The notes beneath the pieces were generated by a model. The model had not been told where the DNA came from, did not search any database, and was given only the letters and a program-made list of their open reading frames with translations. The position numbers were made by a program, and so were the translations under genes. From the NCBI RefSeq assembly GCF_011009015.1, contig NZ_CP048878.1, positions 671,501 to 735,500 on the forward strand: a stretch of 64,000 nt of DNA, read 5' to 3'. The stretch's first letter is position 1; each line of letters begins with the position of its first letter. Positions 1 through 9,835 of the stretch are shown piece by piece. The stretch is from Spartinivicinus ruber. Lineage in GTDB: Bacteria; Pseudomonadota; Gammaproteobacteria; Pseudomonadales; Zooshikellaceae.

Positions 1-889
1 TGAGCTCGGCTAGTTTTTTGGCAATAAGCCGTTGTTTCTCTGTTTCTAGAAGGTTAGGATATTGTTGATCTATAGCGGCTAATAAAATAAGTTCTTGTTG
101 TTGATATTCCTTGTGAAGCTTTTGTTGTTGACTGTTTTGTACAGAGCTGTTGCTAGCATAATATTTCGCTTGAATTGCTTTTGCTTGTTTAAATAGTTCT
201 TGTTCATCTTTATTAGCAGATTGCTCTAGTAGTTTTAGCTCTGCAGCTAAGGACTCTTGTTTAGATAAAGATTCATCTAACAAGCTTTCTATTTTTGTTA
301 AGGTCTGTTGATATTGCTCACTTTCCAATGATTGATCTTCTAAGTGTCGAAACAGTGATGTTAACTGACTGCTTGTTTGTGGTGCTTGAAAAGACTGGGT
401 TAACTCATCACCTAAAATTTCTTCCAGGCTATTAGCAATGAGCGGTTTTTTTTTTGGAGATTGGTCTGCGTTTAGTAACTGGTCAGCGAGATAGAATCGA
501 TAAAGGTTAACCAATAAGTTTTTTAGCTCTGATGGATGTTTTTTGGGTATCAAATTGCTGAATAACTTAATACAGGCTTGTACTTGGGTGCTTGGGCACT
601 GTTTCATGATTAATGCAAAGCTTGCTGTTAATTGTGGTTGAGCCTCAACAGCTGCTTGTAATAAAGAGCTTTTATCATAAGACAGTAATCTCTGGATTGT
701 ATGATGACTGACAGTTATTTTTTTTATGATATTGGGTTGTGATGATAATTGGTTTGACAGGCTGGCTTCATTATTGACTACAGTTTCTACTAGTTTAGTA
801 TGGGTTCTGTTGTTCAGTAGTAAAGTGAAAAAATAGCCAATTAAAATTCCGGTTGCTATAGCAATAACAGCTAGTTTATATTTGGTCAT
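1..889 (-). CDS. Membrane-anchored coiled-coil protein, C-terminus beyond window
   Basis: An open frame of 296 codons begins with ATG at 889 and runs off the left edge, so the C-terminus is missing. Residues 5-25 form one hydrophobic segment (LAVIAIATGILIGYFF), consistent with an inner-membrane anchor or uncleaved signal. The rest is soluble, rich in Gln, Leu, Lys and Glu, and reads as helical coiled coil, with Gln runs late in the visible part. I do not recognise the family. A periplasmic chaperone or scaffold would fit the architecture, but nothing catalytic is visible. Confidence 0.65.
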   Translation of the reverse strand, partial: MTKYKLAVIAIATGILIGYFFTLLLNNRTHTKLVETVVNNEASLSNQLSSQPNIIKKITVSHHTIQRLLSYDKSSLLQAAVEAQPQLTASFALIMKQCPSTQVQACIKLFSNLIPKKHPSELKNLLVNLYRFYLADQLLNADQSPKKKPLIANSLEEILGDELTQSFQAPQTSSQLTSLFRHLEDQSLESEQYQQTLTKIESLLDESLSKQESLAAELKLLEQSANKDEQELFKQAKAIQAKYYASNSSVQNSQQQKLHKEYQQQELILLAAIDQQYPNLLETEKQRLIAKKLAEL

Positions 890-989
890 GCTATCCTTGG
901 TGGTTGTGATTAATCACACCTATAACCACTAATCGTTATTTTTATCTTCTGGTATAGGTGAGAATGGTTGATAATAGTGTGAGTAATTA

Positions 990-1505
990 TTAATTCATAT
1001 TAATTTCAACTATTAACTCGTTTGCTAATGACTCTAAATCTTGTGCTAGTTTTTCTTTATTTATATTCATAGGGACTTGCAGGATAGCCTCTGCTTTAAA
1101 TAACATATCGTTGGACATGGGGGCAGGGCTGCATTCAGAATGTAAGTCTATAACATTAATATGACGTTGAGCTAACGCTGCCGAAATTTCTTTAATAATG
1201 CCAGGATGGTCATTGCCGACGAGATGTAATGTTATTTGGTAGGTTGTTTCTGGCTTAGAGGATTGGTTGCTGATTTCAAAGTGGATATGACAGTTGTCTG
1301 AATTACTGCGTTTTAGCTGTTTAACCAATAGATCAACGTTTTGTTCGGGTACTTCAATTCGAACGATGCCTGCAAATTTACCTGCCATTTGGCTCATTCT
1401 GCTTTCTAACCAGTTGCCTTGGTGTTGACTAATGATATTCGATAGGTTTCCTACTAGACCAGGTTTGTCGTCGGCAATAATCGATAATATAAGACTTGTT
1501 TGCAT
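990..1505 (-). CDS. ACT-domain regulator of the GcvR family
   Basis: A 171-residue protein with two ACT-type domains: residues 1-85 begin MQTSLILSIIADDKPGLVG, and the second contains LVGNDHPGIIKEISAALAQ. Family members such as GcvR bind small ligands or partner regulators to repress glycine-cleavage genes. The ATG at 1505 is preceded by AGAGGAA seven bases upstream. The frame stays open to 1616, but those 37 extra residues fall outside the ACT fold, so I used the internal start. Which amino acid it senses cannot be read from the sequence. Confidence 0.8.
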   Translation of the reverse strand: MQTSLILSIIADDKPGLVGNLSNIISQHQGNWLESRMSQMAGKFAGIVRIEVPEQNVDLLVKQLKRSNSDNCHIHFEISNQSSKPETTYQITLHLVGNDHPGIIKEISAALAQRHINVIDLHSECSPAPMSNDMLFKAEAILQVPMNINKEKLAQDLESLANELIVEINMN

Positions 1506-1732
1506 CAATAATTCCTCTGAGGTACTGTCGTTTATTTTGTTTCTGCGGTTTTTTAGGGTATAAGTTGGTATTGCCAGCGTGATGGGTATATTTAATGACA
1601 TTACACAGTAATCCAATTATGGCAAATTGAAAAGTAGTTAGCTTTAACGATAGGCCTGAATATTTTGTTAGTTTGGGGAAATATTTAGATCAGTCTCTGG
1701 CTGATAAGGATGAATATGATATATAAGGACTC

Positions 1733-1858
1733 TATACCCAATGCGAAGGATTTTTAGTTAAGGCCATCAAGTGACGAAGCCTCATGAGCCTATATAAATA
1801 GGTGATTAGGGTGAGGAGCGATGATAACAAAACCTAGAAATGATTCATGACGGGTATA
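1733..1858. repeat. 126-bp inverted-repeat element, copy A
   Basis: The element begins TATACCC and ends GGGTATA. The next bases at both ends converge on an imperfect inverted repeat with GAAGG near the left end. It closely matches copies at 38616-38742 and 39019-39144. All share an internal imperfect hairpin around CCTAT...ATAGG. It has no coding capacity and looks like a miniature inverted-repeat element. Confidence 0.75.
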
Positions 1859-1941
1859 CTAAGCAAAGCCAAAGTATGGCAGTATGTAACCAGAAACGAT
1901 TGTATTACCGTTAACTAGCCAAACTTTAAAGGAGCATTGGT

Positions 1942-1988
1942 TATACCTTTTGAGCGAAATCGCAATCAATATTGAAGCTTTGGGTATA
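1942..1988. repeat. 47-bp miniature derivative of the TATACC-ended element
   Basis: The left end TATACCTTTTGAGCGAA resembles the left end of copy C (39019), and the right end is GCTTTGGGTATA. The internal part of the 126-bp element is missing, so this looks like an internally deleted copy. It lies just upstream of rlmI and could affect its expression. Confidence 0.5.
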
Positions 1989-2057
1989 TTTATCCTTTAA
2001 TTTATTCGGCGGTGTAACTTGCAAGTTAAGCCAATTTTGTGTGGATAGAATGGTGCT

Positions 2058-3251
2058 ATGTCACTTCCAACTATACGATTAAAAGCAAAAGCAGATCGCA
2101 GGCTCCGGGCGGGGCACTTGTGGATTTTTAGTAATGAGGTAGATGTTAAAATCACCCCATTTAGTAACTTTGAGCCTGGCACTCAAGCCATTGTTGAAAG
2201 CTCTACAGGAAAGCCGTTGGGTGTAGCAACAATAAACCCTAATACTTTAATATGCGGTCGTTTGATTAGCAGAGATATTCAATACAGCTTAACCAAGTCA
2301 TTTATTATTCATAAAATAAATATTGCACTGTCTTTGCGTGAGCAGGTTTTTAATAAACCTTTTTATCGCTTGATTTATGGTGATAGTGATGGATTACCTG
2401 GACTGGTGGTTGACCGCTATGGTGAATATCTGGTGGTACAATTAAGCACTGCTGGGATGGAATTAGCCAAAGGTGAAATCATAGCAGCTTTGGAACAAGC
2501 GCTGCAGCCCAAAGGGATTTTATTTAAAAACAACGGTCAATCCAGAGCTTTGGAAGGGTTGCCTGAATATGTAGAAGTGGTTTCTGGTGAAGTGCCTGAT
2601 AACCTTCAACTGGAAGAAAATGATGTATTCTTCCTAGCCCCAGCAAAACATGGTCAAAAAACAGGCTGGTTTTATGATCACCGAATGAGCAGGGCACGAC
2701 TACAAAACTATGCTAAAGGCAAGCGGGTGTTAGATGTCTTTAGTTATGTGGGGGGCTGGGGAATTCAAGCAGCTAAAGCGGGGGCATCAGAAGTCATCTG
2801 TGTTGATAGTTCTAAAACAGCCTTAGAATTTGTGACTGCCAATGCAGAATTAAATGGCGTTAAAAATACGGTAGAAGCCTTATGTGGCGATGCTTTTGAG
2901 GCACTAAAACAGCTTAAGGAAAATGGTGAGCGGTTTGATATTGTAGTAGTAGATCCACCTGCTTTTATTAAGCGTCGTAAAGACTTATCAAATGGTGAGT
3001 TAGCCTACCGGCGAATTAATGAGCTGGCTATTCGGCTATTGGAAAAAGACGGTATTTTATTGTCAGCTTCCTGTTCTATGCATTTAAAACGGGATGTGTT
3101 GGTGGATATTCTGCGTCAGGCAAGTCGTCATCTAGACCGCAATTTACAAATTATTGAACAGGGTTACCAAGGTCCAGATCATCCTGTGTTGCCGGCAATT
3201 CCTGAGACGGAATATTTAAAAGCCTTATTTTGTAGGGTTACATTGATTTAA
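2058..3251 (+). CDS. rlmI: 23S rRNA (cytosine-1962-C5) methyltransferase RlmI
   Basis: The 397 residues match RlmI length (396 in E. coli). An N-terminal PUA-type RNA-binding domain spans roughly residues 1-75. A class I SAM-dependent methyltransferase follows, with SAM loop VLDVFSYVGGWGIQAAKAGA, the catalytic-site motif VVVDPPAFIKRRKD and the conserved SASCSMHL segment near the C-terminus. It methylates large-subunit rRNA in the cytoplasm. It is a single gene, convergent with the HAD phosphatase and separated from it by a bidirectional hairpin. Confidence 0.93.
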   Translation: MSLPTIRLKAKADRRLRAGHLWIFSNEVDVKITPFSNFEPGTQAIVESSTGKPLGVATINPNTLICGRLISRDIQYSLTKSFIIHKINIALSLREQVFNKPFYRLIYGDSDGLPGLVVDRYGEYLVVQLSTAGMELAKGEIIAALEQALQPKGILFKNNGQSRALEGLPEYVEVVSGEVPDNLQLEENDVFFLAPAKHGQKTGWFYDHRMSRARLQNYAKGKRVLDVFSYVGGWGIQAAKAGASEVICVDSSKTALEFVTANAELNGVKNTVEALCGDAFEALKQLKENGERFDIVVVDPPAFIKRRKDLSNGELAYRRINELAIRLLEKDGILLSASCSMHLKRDVLVDILRQASRHLDRNLQIIEQGYQGPDHPVLPAIPETEYLKALFCRVTLI

Positions 3252-3264
3252 ACTGCTATTTTAG

Positions 3265-3288
3265 TACCCTCTCCTCTTGGAGAGGGTA
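3265..3288. terminator. Bidirectional stem-loop between rlmI and HAD gene
   Basis: A perfect 10-bp inverted repeat, TACCCTCTCC and GGAGAGGGTA, has a 4-base loop and lies between two convergent genes. AT-rich sequence flanks it on both sides. It can serve either strand, although no strong T-run follows. Confidence 0.7.
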
Positions 3289-3299
3289 TATTTACTCTA

Positions 3300-3953
3300 C
3301 TACCTCAGGCTAATAATTGGCCAACCGTTGGTTTGGGCTACTTCCCGCAAAGTGTCATCTGGATCAACAGCAACTGGGTTATCCACTTCTTCTAATAGCG
3401 GCAAGTCGTTGTGTGAGTCACTATAAAAGAAACTGCCTGCTAAACTATGGCTGGTTGCTGTCAGCCAATTATGGAGTCGCTTGACTTTACCTCCCTGGAA
3501 ACAGGGGGTGCCTGACACTTGTCCGGTATAGCGGCCATTGAGAAATTCTGGCGTGGTGGCTAAAAGATGATCCACGCCTAGTCGCTCAGCAATAGGGGAG
3601 GTGACAAAAGCGTTGGTCGCAGTGATTATTAAGAGATAATCACCCTGGTCGCGATGATCGTTTAATAGTTTGGTGGCTTTCTCCAGCATCAATGGTTCTA
3701 TTTTTTCTGACATAAACTGCTGGTGCCACTGAGTAAGCTGCTTGGTACTGTGTTGGCTAAGTGGCTTTAAAGAAAACTGTAAAAATTCATTAATATTTAG
3801 CGTGCCATTCAAGTAGGCTTGGTAATAGTAATCGTTGGCCTGTTTATAGGCTTCAGCATCAACAATGCCTTGTTCCACTAAGAACTCTCCCCAGGCATGG
3901 TCACTATCACCACCAAGTAATGTGTTATCAAGATCAAATATTGCTAGTGCCAC
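3300..3953 (-). CDS. HAD-superfamily IB phosphatase (SerB-like)
   Basis: A 217-residue HAD hydrolase. Motif I is FDLDNTLLGGDSDHAW, motif II is IITATNAF, and motif IV is FYSDSHNDLPLLE. The helical cap lies between motifs I and II. A phosphoserine- or histidinol-phosphate-type substrate is typical of the family but not proven. The GTG at 3953 has GGAG eight bases upstream, and a longer TTG form (3989) lacks such a site. The neighbours rppH and ptsP are divergent, an order also seen in Pseudomonas. Confidence 0.85.
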   Translation of the reverse strand: MALAIFDLDNTLLGGDSDHAWGEFLVEQGIVDAEAYKQANDYYYQAYLNGTLNINEFLQFSLKPLSQHSTKQLTQWHQQFMSEKIEPLMLEKATKLLNDHRDQGDYLLIITATNAFVTSPIAERLGVDHLLATTPEFLNGRYTGQVSGTPCFQGGKVKRLHNWLTATSHSLAGSFFYSDSHNDLPLLEEVDNPVAVDPDDTLREVAQTNGWPIISLR

Positions 3954-4399
3954 TTTCTTAACTCCTAACTTAACTCCTAAAACTTTCAATTAACTCTAAG
4001 CTTCTCTGCTTACCAAACAAACCCTTTGCCCCTTTTCCCTTTTGTTGACTTAAAAAGCTCGCGCTTTTATAGAGCAACGACTAGTATGGTTTGGATTTAT
4101 ATAGCGTGTGCTTCTAAAACCATTACCAAGATAAGTGAATATAGCTTTAATAGCCGACAGCTATGTTATTCGTAAGCTATATTACTAAGAGGTTTGAAAA
4201 TACGGATACCTCTTATTTACAGGATGCATCACCAGATGTAAATCATTTTGATGGGGGGTGAAGTTACACTTATGTATCTTCAGGTAGCCCCTAAGTTTAA
4301 CCATTTTTTGCAGATAGCTTTTAAAGCACGTTGCTGAAACTTGCTGATTTGTGGAACAATGCAGTTAATGTTTACAGATTTCTGATAACGATGCACGCT
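3954..4399. other. Intergenic region with two inverted repeats
   Basis: This gap between divergent HAD and rppH contains a perfect 10-bp inverted repeat, AATATAGCTT at 4138-4147 and AAGCTATATT at 4174-4183. A second 7-bp one is AAGAGGT at 4187-4193 with ACCTCTT at 4208-4214. They may be operators or hairpins in an rppH leader. I see no convincing coding sequence. Confidence 0.45.
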
Positions 4400-4933
4400 A
4401 TGAGTGATAGTCATCGTGAGATACAACAGTCGACTGGAATAATTGATGCGGACGGATTTAGGCCTAATGTAGGTATAATCCTTGCCAATCAGCACTCCCA
4501 GGTGTTGTGGGCAAGACGAATTGGTCAAGATGCATGGCAATTTCCACAAGGAGGGATTCATTCTGGTGAGTCTCCAGAGGAAGCTATGTATCGTGAGCTT
4601 CATGAAGAGGTGGGATTACAGCCTCAAGATGTCAGTGTCTTAGCCTGTACTCGGGGTTGGCTAAGGTATCGTTTACCTAAACGACTCGTTCGCCATCATT
4701 GCCATCCGATTTGTGTAGGACAAAAACAAAAATGGTTCTTGCTGGAGTTATTAACGGCCGATGATCAAGTCTGCGTTAGTCATACAAATTCGCCTGAATT
4801 TGACGGCTGGCGCTGGGTCAGCTATTGGTACCCCTTAGGCCAGGTGATTTCGTTCAAACGTGAAGTATACCGTCGGGCACTGAAAGAGTTAGCGCCACGA
4901 ATGAGCCGACTGAACAATATTAATAACCGTTAG
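4400..4933 (+). CDS. rppH: RNA pyrophosphohydrolase RppH
   Basis: A Nudix hydrolase that removes pyrophosphate from 5' ends of mRNA and starts RNase E-dependent decay. The conserved start region [13 protein letters not shown] and the Nudix box beginning [20 protein letters not shown] are clear. It precedes ptsP by 46 bp. Orthologues usually begin at M-I-D-x-D-G, but here that position is ATA-ATT, so translation probably starts upstream at ATG 4400 or 4391, giving about 177 residues. Neither has a strong ribosome-binding site. Confidence 0.9.
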   Translation: MSDSHREIQQSTGIIDADGFRPNVGIILANQHSQVLWARRIGQDAWQFPQGGIHSGESPEEAMYRELHEEVGLQPQDVSVLACTRGWLRYRLPKRLVRHHCHPICVGQKQKWFLLELLTADDQVCVSHTNSPEFDGWRWVSYWYPLGQVISFKREVYRRALKELAPRMSRLNNINNR

Positions 4934-4979
4934 TCCAACCCAGCTATCCTAATGGTATAAGGTTGCGGATAAGGTAAGT

Positions 4980-7298
4980 ATGCTTAATACATTAAGGAGG
5001 ATTGTCCAAGAGGTGAATGCCGCTCACGACTTGGAGACGGCATTGGATATTATTGTCAAGCAAGTTCGCCAGGCTATGCATACCGAGGTATGCTCTGTAT
5101 ATCTTTTTGACCATGAAACCAACCATTATACACTGATGGCGACTGAGGGGCTTAACCGCTCTGCTATTGGTATTACTATTGGCCGTTCAGAAGGTTTGGT
5201 TGGCCAGGTTGGCTTACGTGAAGAACCGATCAACCTTGAAGATGCTCCTACCCACCCGAAGTTTCTTTACCTCGAAGAAACGGGTGAAGAATGCTTTCAT
5301 GCCTTTTTAGGTGTCCCTATTATCCACCATCGGCAAATTCTGGGTGTGCTCATTGTACAGCAGCGAGAACGCCGCCGCTTTAGAGAAAGTGAAGAGTCAT
5401 TTTTAGTTACTATGTCTGCTCAGTTGGCTGGGGTAATTGCCCATGCTGAAGCAACTGGTTCTATTAAAAAGGCCAACCTCAAAAGTGGTGAGCCTCATGA
5501 GGCTAAGTTTAATGGGGTTGCAGGAGCGCCAGGCGTAGCAATTGGTGAGGTAGTGGTTGTTTTACCACCGGCATTTTTAAATGCTGTACCTGACAAAGAA
5601 AGTGAAGATGCTGAGCTTGAGTTGCGCTCCTTTCAACAGGCACTGGAAGCTGTGCGTGAGGACATGCGGCGTACATCTAGCAAGCTTGCAGACAGGATTC
5701 GCCCAGAAGAGCAGGCGTTATTCGATGTCTATTTACGCATGCTTGATGACAACGCCATTGGTGCAGAAGTCAGTGCCTTGATTCGCCAAGGGCAGTGGGC
5801 GCAAGGTGCGTTAAGGCAAGTGATTGAAGAGCATGTTCGCGCCTTCGAAATGATGGAAGACCCTTATTTAAGAGAGCGGGCTGTTGATGTCAAAGACTTG
5901 GGTCGTCGAGTACTAGCTTACCTCCAGGAAGATAATAAGATTAATGTTACTTACCCCGATAACACCATTTTGGTAAGCGAAGAAGTAACACCCACTATGT
6001 TGGGGGAGGTTCCTAAAGAAAAATTAGTGGGGTTAGTGTCAGTACTGGGCTCGGTTAATTCTCATGTGGCGATATTAGCTAGAGCTATGGGAATTCCCAC
6101 AGTGATGGGGGCTGTAGATCTGCCGTATAACCAGCTCAGTGGCAAAAGCGTCATTGTGGATGGTAACTTGGGCCGGGTTTATTTATCCCCATCCGCTGAA
6201 TTATGTCGTCAATATCAAGATGTTGTTGATGAAGAAAAACAATTTATTGCTGGTTTGGAAGGTTTAAAAGGCCGCCCCTGTGTTACACGCGACAACTTTC
6301 GTATACCTTTGTGGGTGAATACGGGGTTAATGACAGATGTTATGCGTTCACTGGATCGTGGGGCTGAAGGTGTTGGCTTATATCGTACTGAAGTGCCTTT
6401 TATGATACGTGAGCGCTTTCCAAGTGAGAATGAGCAGCAAGAAATTTACCGTGCCCAGTTACAAGCTTTTGCGCCTAGTCCTGTTACTATGCGTACCTTG
6501 GATATTGGGGGCGATAAATCACTATCTTATTTTCCGATTGAAGAAGATAACCCATTTCTGGGATGGCGTGGTATACGGGTGACGCTTGATCACCCAGAAA
6601 TTTTTCTGGTACAAATCCGTGCGATGTTAAAAGCCAGTGCGGGGCTAAATAATTTACGTATTATGTTGCCAATGATTTCCAGCGTGGCGGAAGTCGATGA
6701 TGCTTTACACTTAATTCATCGTGCTTATGGTGAAGTGGTCAGCGAAGGAGTTAATGTGCAATTCCCCCCTGTAGGGGTAATGATTGAAGTGCCAGGAGCC
6801 GTATATCAGGTCTCTGAGTTTGTTAAGCGCGTTGACTTTTTATCCATTGGTAGTAATGACCTTACCCAATATATTTTGGCAGTGGATAGAAATAATCCAC
6901 GTGTGGCTGATCTATATCACTCATTTCATCCAGCAGTGTTATATGCTTTAAAATCGGTGGTTAAAGATGCACATGCAGCAGGCAAGCCTGTTAGTATCTG
7001 CGGAGAAATGGCTGGTGAACCATCAGCTGTCGTATTATTAGTAGCGATGGGGTTTGATGTGTTATCGATGAATGCAACCAATTTACCTAAAGTAAAGTGG
7101 GTGCTCAGTAATATCAGCGTTAGTTGGGCTAGAGAAGTGCTGGGCAAGGTCATGGAATTAGACGATGCTAAAATAATTCACAGTACTTTGGAGTTAGAGC
7201 TAAGAAAGGCAGGTTTGGGAAAAATTTTGACACCTGCCAAAGAGCTCAACCCAACAGAAGTTACTACTTCACCAAATACGTGTGGGGCCGGTATCTAA
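4980..7298 (+). CDS. ptsP: PEP-protein phosphotransferase PtsP (Enzyme I-Ntr)
   Basis: 772 residues. An N-terminal GAF domain (about 1-150) is followed by the Enzyme I N-terminal region, the phosphohistidine domain with SHVAILARAMGIPTVMGA (His362) and a C-terminal PEP-binding TIM barrel with SICGEMAG. It phosphorylates NPr of the nitrogen PTS. The GAF domain separates PtsP from sugar Enzyme I and is thought to sense nitrogen metabolites such as glutamine. The HAD-rppH-ptsP neighbourhood matches Pseudomonas. The last 30 bp overlap the convergent peptidase gene. Confidence 0.95.
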   Translation: MLNTLRRIVQEVNAAHDLETALDIIVKQVRQAMHTEVCSVYLFDHETNHYTLMATEGLNRSAIGITIGRSEGLVGQVGLREEPINLEDAPTHPKFLYLEETGEECFHAFLGVPIIHHRQILGVLIVQQRERRRFRESEESFLVTMSAQLAGVIAHAEATGSIKKANLKSGEPHEAKFNGVAGAPGVAIGEVVVVLPPAFLNAVPDKESEDAELELRSFQQALEAVREDMRRTSSKLADRIRPEEQALFDVYLRMLDDNAIGAEVSALIRQGQWAQGALRQVIEEHVRAFEMMEDPYLRERAVDVKDLGRRVLAYLQEDNKINVTYPDNTILVSEEVTPTMLGEVPKEKLVGLVSVLGSVNSHVAILARAMGIPTVMGAVDLPYNQLSGKSVIVDGNLGRVYLSPSAELCRQYQDVVDEEKQFIAGLEGLKGRPCVTRDNFRIPLWVNTGLMTDVMRSLDRGAEGVGLYRTEVPFMIRERFPSENEQQEIYRAQLQAFAPSPVTMRTLDIGGDKSLSYFPIEEDNPFLGWRGIRVTLDHPEIFLVQIRAMLKASAGLNNLRIMLPMISSVAEVDDALHLIHRAYGEVVSEGVNVQFPPVGVMIEVPGAVYQVSEFVKRVDFLSIGSNDLTQYILAVDRNNPRVADLYHSFHPAVLYALKSVVKDAHAAGKPVSICGEMAGEPSAVVLLVAMGFDVLSMNATNLPKVKWVLSNISVSWAREVLGKVMELDDAKIIHSTLELELRKAGLGKILTPAKELNPTEVTTSPNTCGAGI

Positions 7299-7847
7299 GT
7301 GGATAAAGCCGCTGCCTGGATAATAGCCTACCCCGCCACCTTTTAGACTAAGTGCAGCACTTCTCACATCTTTTAAACTTCGACCTGGAATAGCAATATC
7401 AATGGCTCTGCCTTTCATATGGAAACTGTTTTTCGCTACATTACGGCCTTTACGGCGTAACATGGCGTTGGTTTTCGGTGAGCGGTAGCCTGATATAACA
7501 TTAAAAGGTGTGTTATCTGGAACATCCAGTTGATATTTTAGCCAAAATAGTAGGTCCATTAATTCTGGATCCATGTCACATACTTCGCCAGAACGGTGAT
7601 CGCGAAGCACTCGATTAATTTCAGACATGGCGTCCTGTACGACTTTACCTTTTTCCCAAAAAGTAACAGACGTTTTTTCCCCCGTGTGAGTATTATTTAG
7701 CACGAGAGACTTATAGGCAGGTTGAGCAAAGTCTGAAAAAATAGATGCTTGGCTGTAACTTGAAAGTGCTGCAGTGGTTAAGGTAGCAGCAGAACACATC
7801 AGAAACTGACGACGAGATAGTTTCTGTTCCATGCTTCGGTTGCGCAC
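7269..7847 (-). CDS. Tat-exported M15-type peptidase (DUF882/YcbK family)
   Basis: 192 residues. A twin-arginine signal SRRQFLMCSAATLTTAAL exports it folded. The C-terminal half carries the D-alanyl-D-alanine carboxypeptidase-like zinc fold: ISGYRSPKTNAMLRR, SFHMKGRAIDI and FIHLDTGPTRIW supply the His/Asp/His ligands. A murein peptidase role in the periplasm is inferred. The GTG start at 7847 has AAAGG upstream, and ATG at 7832 is the alternative. The 3' end overlaps ptsP tail-to-tail. Confidence 0.85.
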   Translation of the reverse strand: MRNRSMEQKLSRRQFLMCSAATLTTAALSSYSQASIFSDFAQPAYKSLVLNNTHTGEKTSVTFWEKGKVVQDAMSEINRVLRDHRSGEVCDMDPELMDLLFWLKYQLDVPDNTPFNVISGYRSPKTNAMLRRKGRNVAKNSFHMKGRAIDIAIPGRSLKDVRSAALSLKGGGVGYYPGSGFIHLDTGPTRIW

Positions 7848-8062
7848 AATTAATACCTTTCAAAATTAAATTTTTGATCTGTAAACCAGATACTAAAAAT
7901 CAAAGTGTTTAAATTTTGAACGATTTCGGGTTTTTATTAGTATTTTGGAACGCTCATTCATGTGAATAATTATGCATATGTAAGACCCGTTGTATACCTG
8001 TGGGTTCAATGTATGAAAAAATATTCTGAAAACACGTTTATCTATACCTGGCAGATAATTTC

Positions 8063-8851
8063 ATGAGCTTGTTTTTGTCTTATATTTTAGTGGGAATGGT
8101 GGCGGGAACCCTTGCTGGACTATTTGGTGTTGGTGGTGGGTTAATTATTGTACCAGTGTTGATTGCAAGTTTTGAATTACAACAGTTTGCTCCTGATATA
8201 TTGACTCACTTAGCAATTGGAACGTCGCTAGCGACAATTGTGATTACTTCCATAAGTTCCGTAAAAGCTCACCATAATAAGCAAGCCGTTAACTGGCTGC
8301 TGGTAAAGTGGTTGAGTTTAGGGATTATTGTTGGCTCAACGTTTGGGGTGTTTTTTGCTGCCTCGTTGTCGGGTGAGAAGTTGCAGCTAGTGTTTGGTAT
8401 TTTTGCATTTTTGGTAGGGATAAAAATGGCTATTAATTGGGCGCCTGGCCAACAGCTAGATAAAACTAATAAGCCTCTACTGAGTGGTGGTGGTGTAGTG
8501 ATAGGGTTTTTATCTGCCATTTTTGGTATTGGCGGAGGTACCATGACTGTACCTTTTTTGACTTGGCAAGGGGTGCCGGTTAAGCAGTCAATTGGTACTT
8601 CAGCAGCTTGTGGCCTGCCTATCGCTATTGTTGGTACTGCTACTTATATTGTGGTGGGTTGGGGTAATCCAGCACTACCCGAGCTAGCAATTGGTTATGT
8701 ATACTTGCCGGCTCTGTTAGGAATTATTTTAGCAAGTGTGATATTTGCCAAGCTGGGAGCATGGTTGGCACACAAGCTACCTTCAGACTATGTACACAAG
8801 CTGTTTGCTTTATTGCTTTGCGCAGTAGGGATATATATGGTGGCTTTTTAA
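8063..8851 (+). CDS. TauE/SafE-family membrane exporter
   Basis: 262 residues with about eight hydrophobic segments and the two characteristic repeats GLFGVGGGLIIVPVL near residue 20 and AIFGIGGGTMTVPFL near residue 155. Family members move sulfite, sulfoacetate or related anions across the inner membrane. The substrate here cannot be assigned. It stands alone, 100 bp before lgt and in the same direction. Confidence 0.88.
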   Translation: MSLFLSYILVGMVAGTLAGLFGVGGGLIIVPVLIASFELQQFAPDILTHLAIGTSLATIVITSISSVKAHHNKQAVNWLLVKWLSLGIIVGSTFGVFFAASLSGEKLQLVFGIFAFLVGIKMAINWAPGQQLDKTNKPLLSGGGVVIGFLSAIFGIGGGTMTVPFLTWQGVPVKQSIGTSAACGLPIAIVGTATYIVVGWGNPALPELAIGYVYLPALLGIILASVIFAKLGAWLAHKLPSDYVHKLFALLLCAVGIYMVAF

Positions 8852-8951
8852 ACAAGCTGCGCATTACTGAGTTGTGCAAAATTCAATCTTTTTGTTGAAG
8901 GGTTTTACGGCAGTTGATAACCCATTTCAAGTTATTCAATGAGACGAAATA

Positions 8952-9803
8952 ATGGTATACACCCATAACATAGATAAGGTTGCCCTGGATTTAGGGGTAG
9001 TCCAGATACACTGGTATGGTCTTATGTATTTGGTCGGCTTTGCCCTGGCTTGGTGGCTGGCGAACAGCCGGGCAGCAAAGTCGCAAGGGTTGTGGAGTAA
9101 AGACCAGGTATCCGATTTAATTTTCTATGGTGCTTTGGGTGTAGTGATTGGTGGCCGTGTGGGCTCCATGCTGTTTTACTATTTTGATGACTTTATTGCT
9201 AAGCCATGGATGTTGCTTAAAGTATGGGAAGGCGGCATGTCTTTTCATGGTGGATTGTTGGGTGTACTAGTTGCCATGCTTCTTTATGGCAGAAAAATTA
9301 ATAAATCCTTCTTTCAGATGACAGATTTTATTGCACCATTAGTACCGCTGGGTTTAGGTGCGGGACGTATTGGTAATTTTATTAATGGTGAACTATATGG
9401 CAAACCCACAGATGGTAGCTGGGGGGTTATCTTCCCTAATGCTGGTGTTGAACCTAGGCATCCATCCCAACTATATGAGTTTGCTTTAGAAGGTGTCGTA
9501 TTGTTTTTGATTTTGTACTGGTTTTCTCAAAAACCACGTCCAAGAATGGCAGTCTCTGGAGTATTTTTACTTGGGTATGGCCTGTTTAGGTCGCTAGTTG
9601 AGTTTGTGCGTTTACCCGATGCGCATCTTCAATATATAGCTTTCGACTGGCTGACCATGGGACAAGTATTGTCACTGCCAATGATTATCTTGGGGGTTGT
9701 CTTTATTATTCTCGCTTACCAGCGCTATCCTTTAATTAATGGGATGAATGCTGATGACAAGGCATTTTTAGATAAATACCCAGCAGAAGCATCTTCTAAG
9801 TAA
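8952..9803 (+). CDS. lgt: Prolipoprotein diacylglyceryl transferase
   Basis: 283 residues and seven predicted membrane segments. The Lgt signature [15 protein letters not shown] lies near residue 140, with [16 protein letters not shown] at the N-terminus and HPSQLYE after the signature. It transfers diacylglycerol from phosphatidylglycerol to the lipobox cysteine, so it serves the lipoproteins encoded nearby (11 kb, 14 kb, 15 kb, 36.7 kb). It lies 32 bp before thyA, the usual lgt-thyA order. Confidence 0.95.
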   Translation: MVYTHNIDKVALDLGVVQIHWYGLMYLVGFALAWWLANSRAAKSQGLWSKDQVSDLIFYGALGVVIGGRVGSMLFYYFDDFIAKPWMLLKVWEGGMSFHGGLLGVLVAMLLYGRKINKSFFQMTDFIAPLVPLGLGAGRIGNFINGELYGKPTDGSWGVIFPNAGVEPRHPSQLYEFALEGVVLFLILYWFSQKPRPRMAVSGVFLLGYGLFRSLVEFVRLPDAHLQYIAFDWLTMGQVLSLPMIILGVVFIILAYQRYPLINGMNADDKAFLDKYPAEASSK

Positions 9804-9835
9804 CTTTCACCACTATTGAATATTCGTAAATTAGC

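Noticed and set aside
1-889. Lipase-specific foldase (lipase chaperone) for the partial first gene
   Set aside because: The anchor-plus-helical layout fits, but I could not find the family's conserved motifs in the visible part.
4280-4603. 107-codon minus-strand frame over rppH
   Set aside because: It overlaps the Nudix box coding region in antisense and has no family resemblance.
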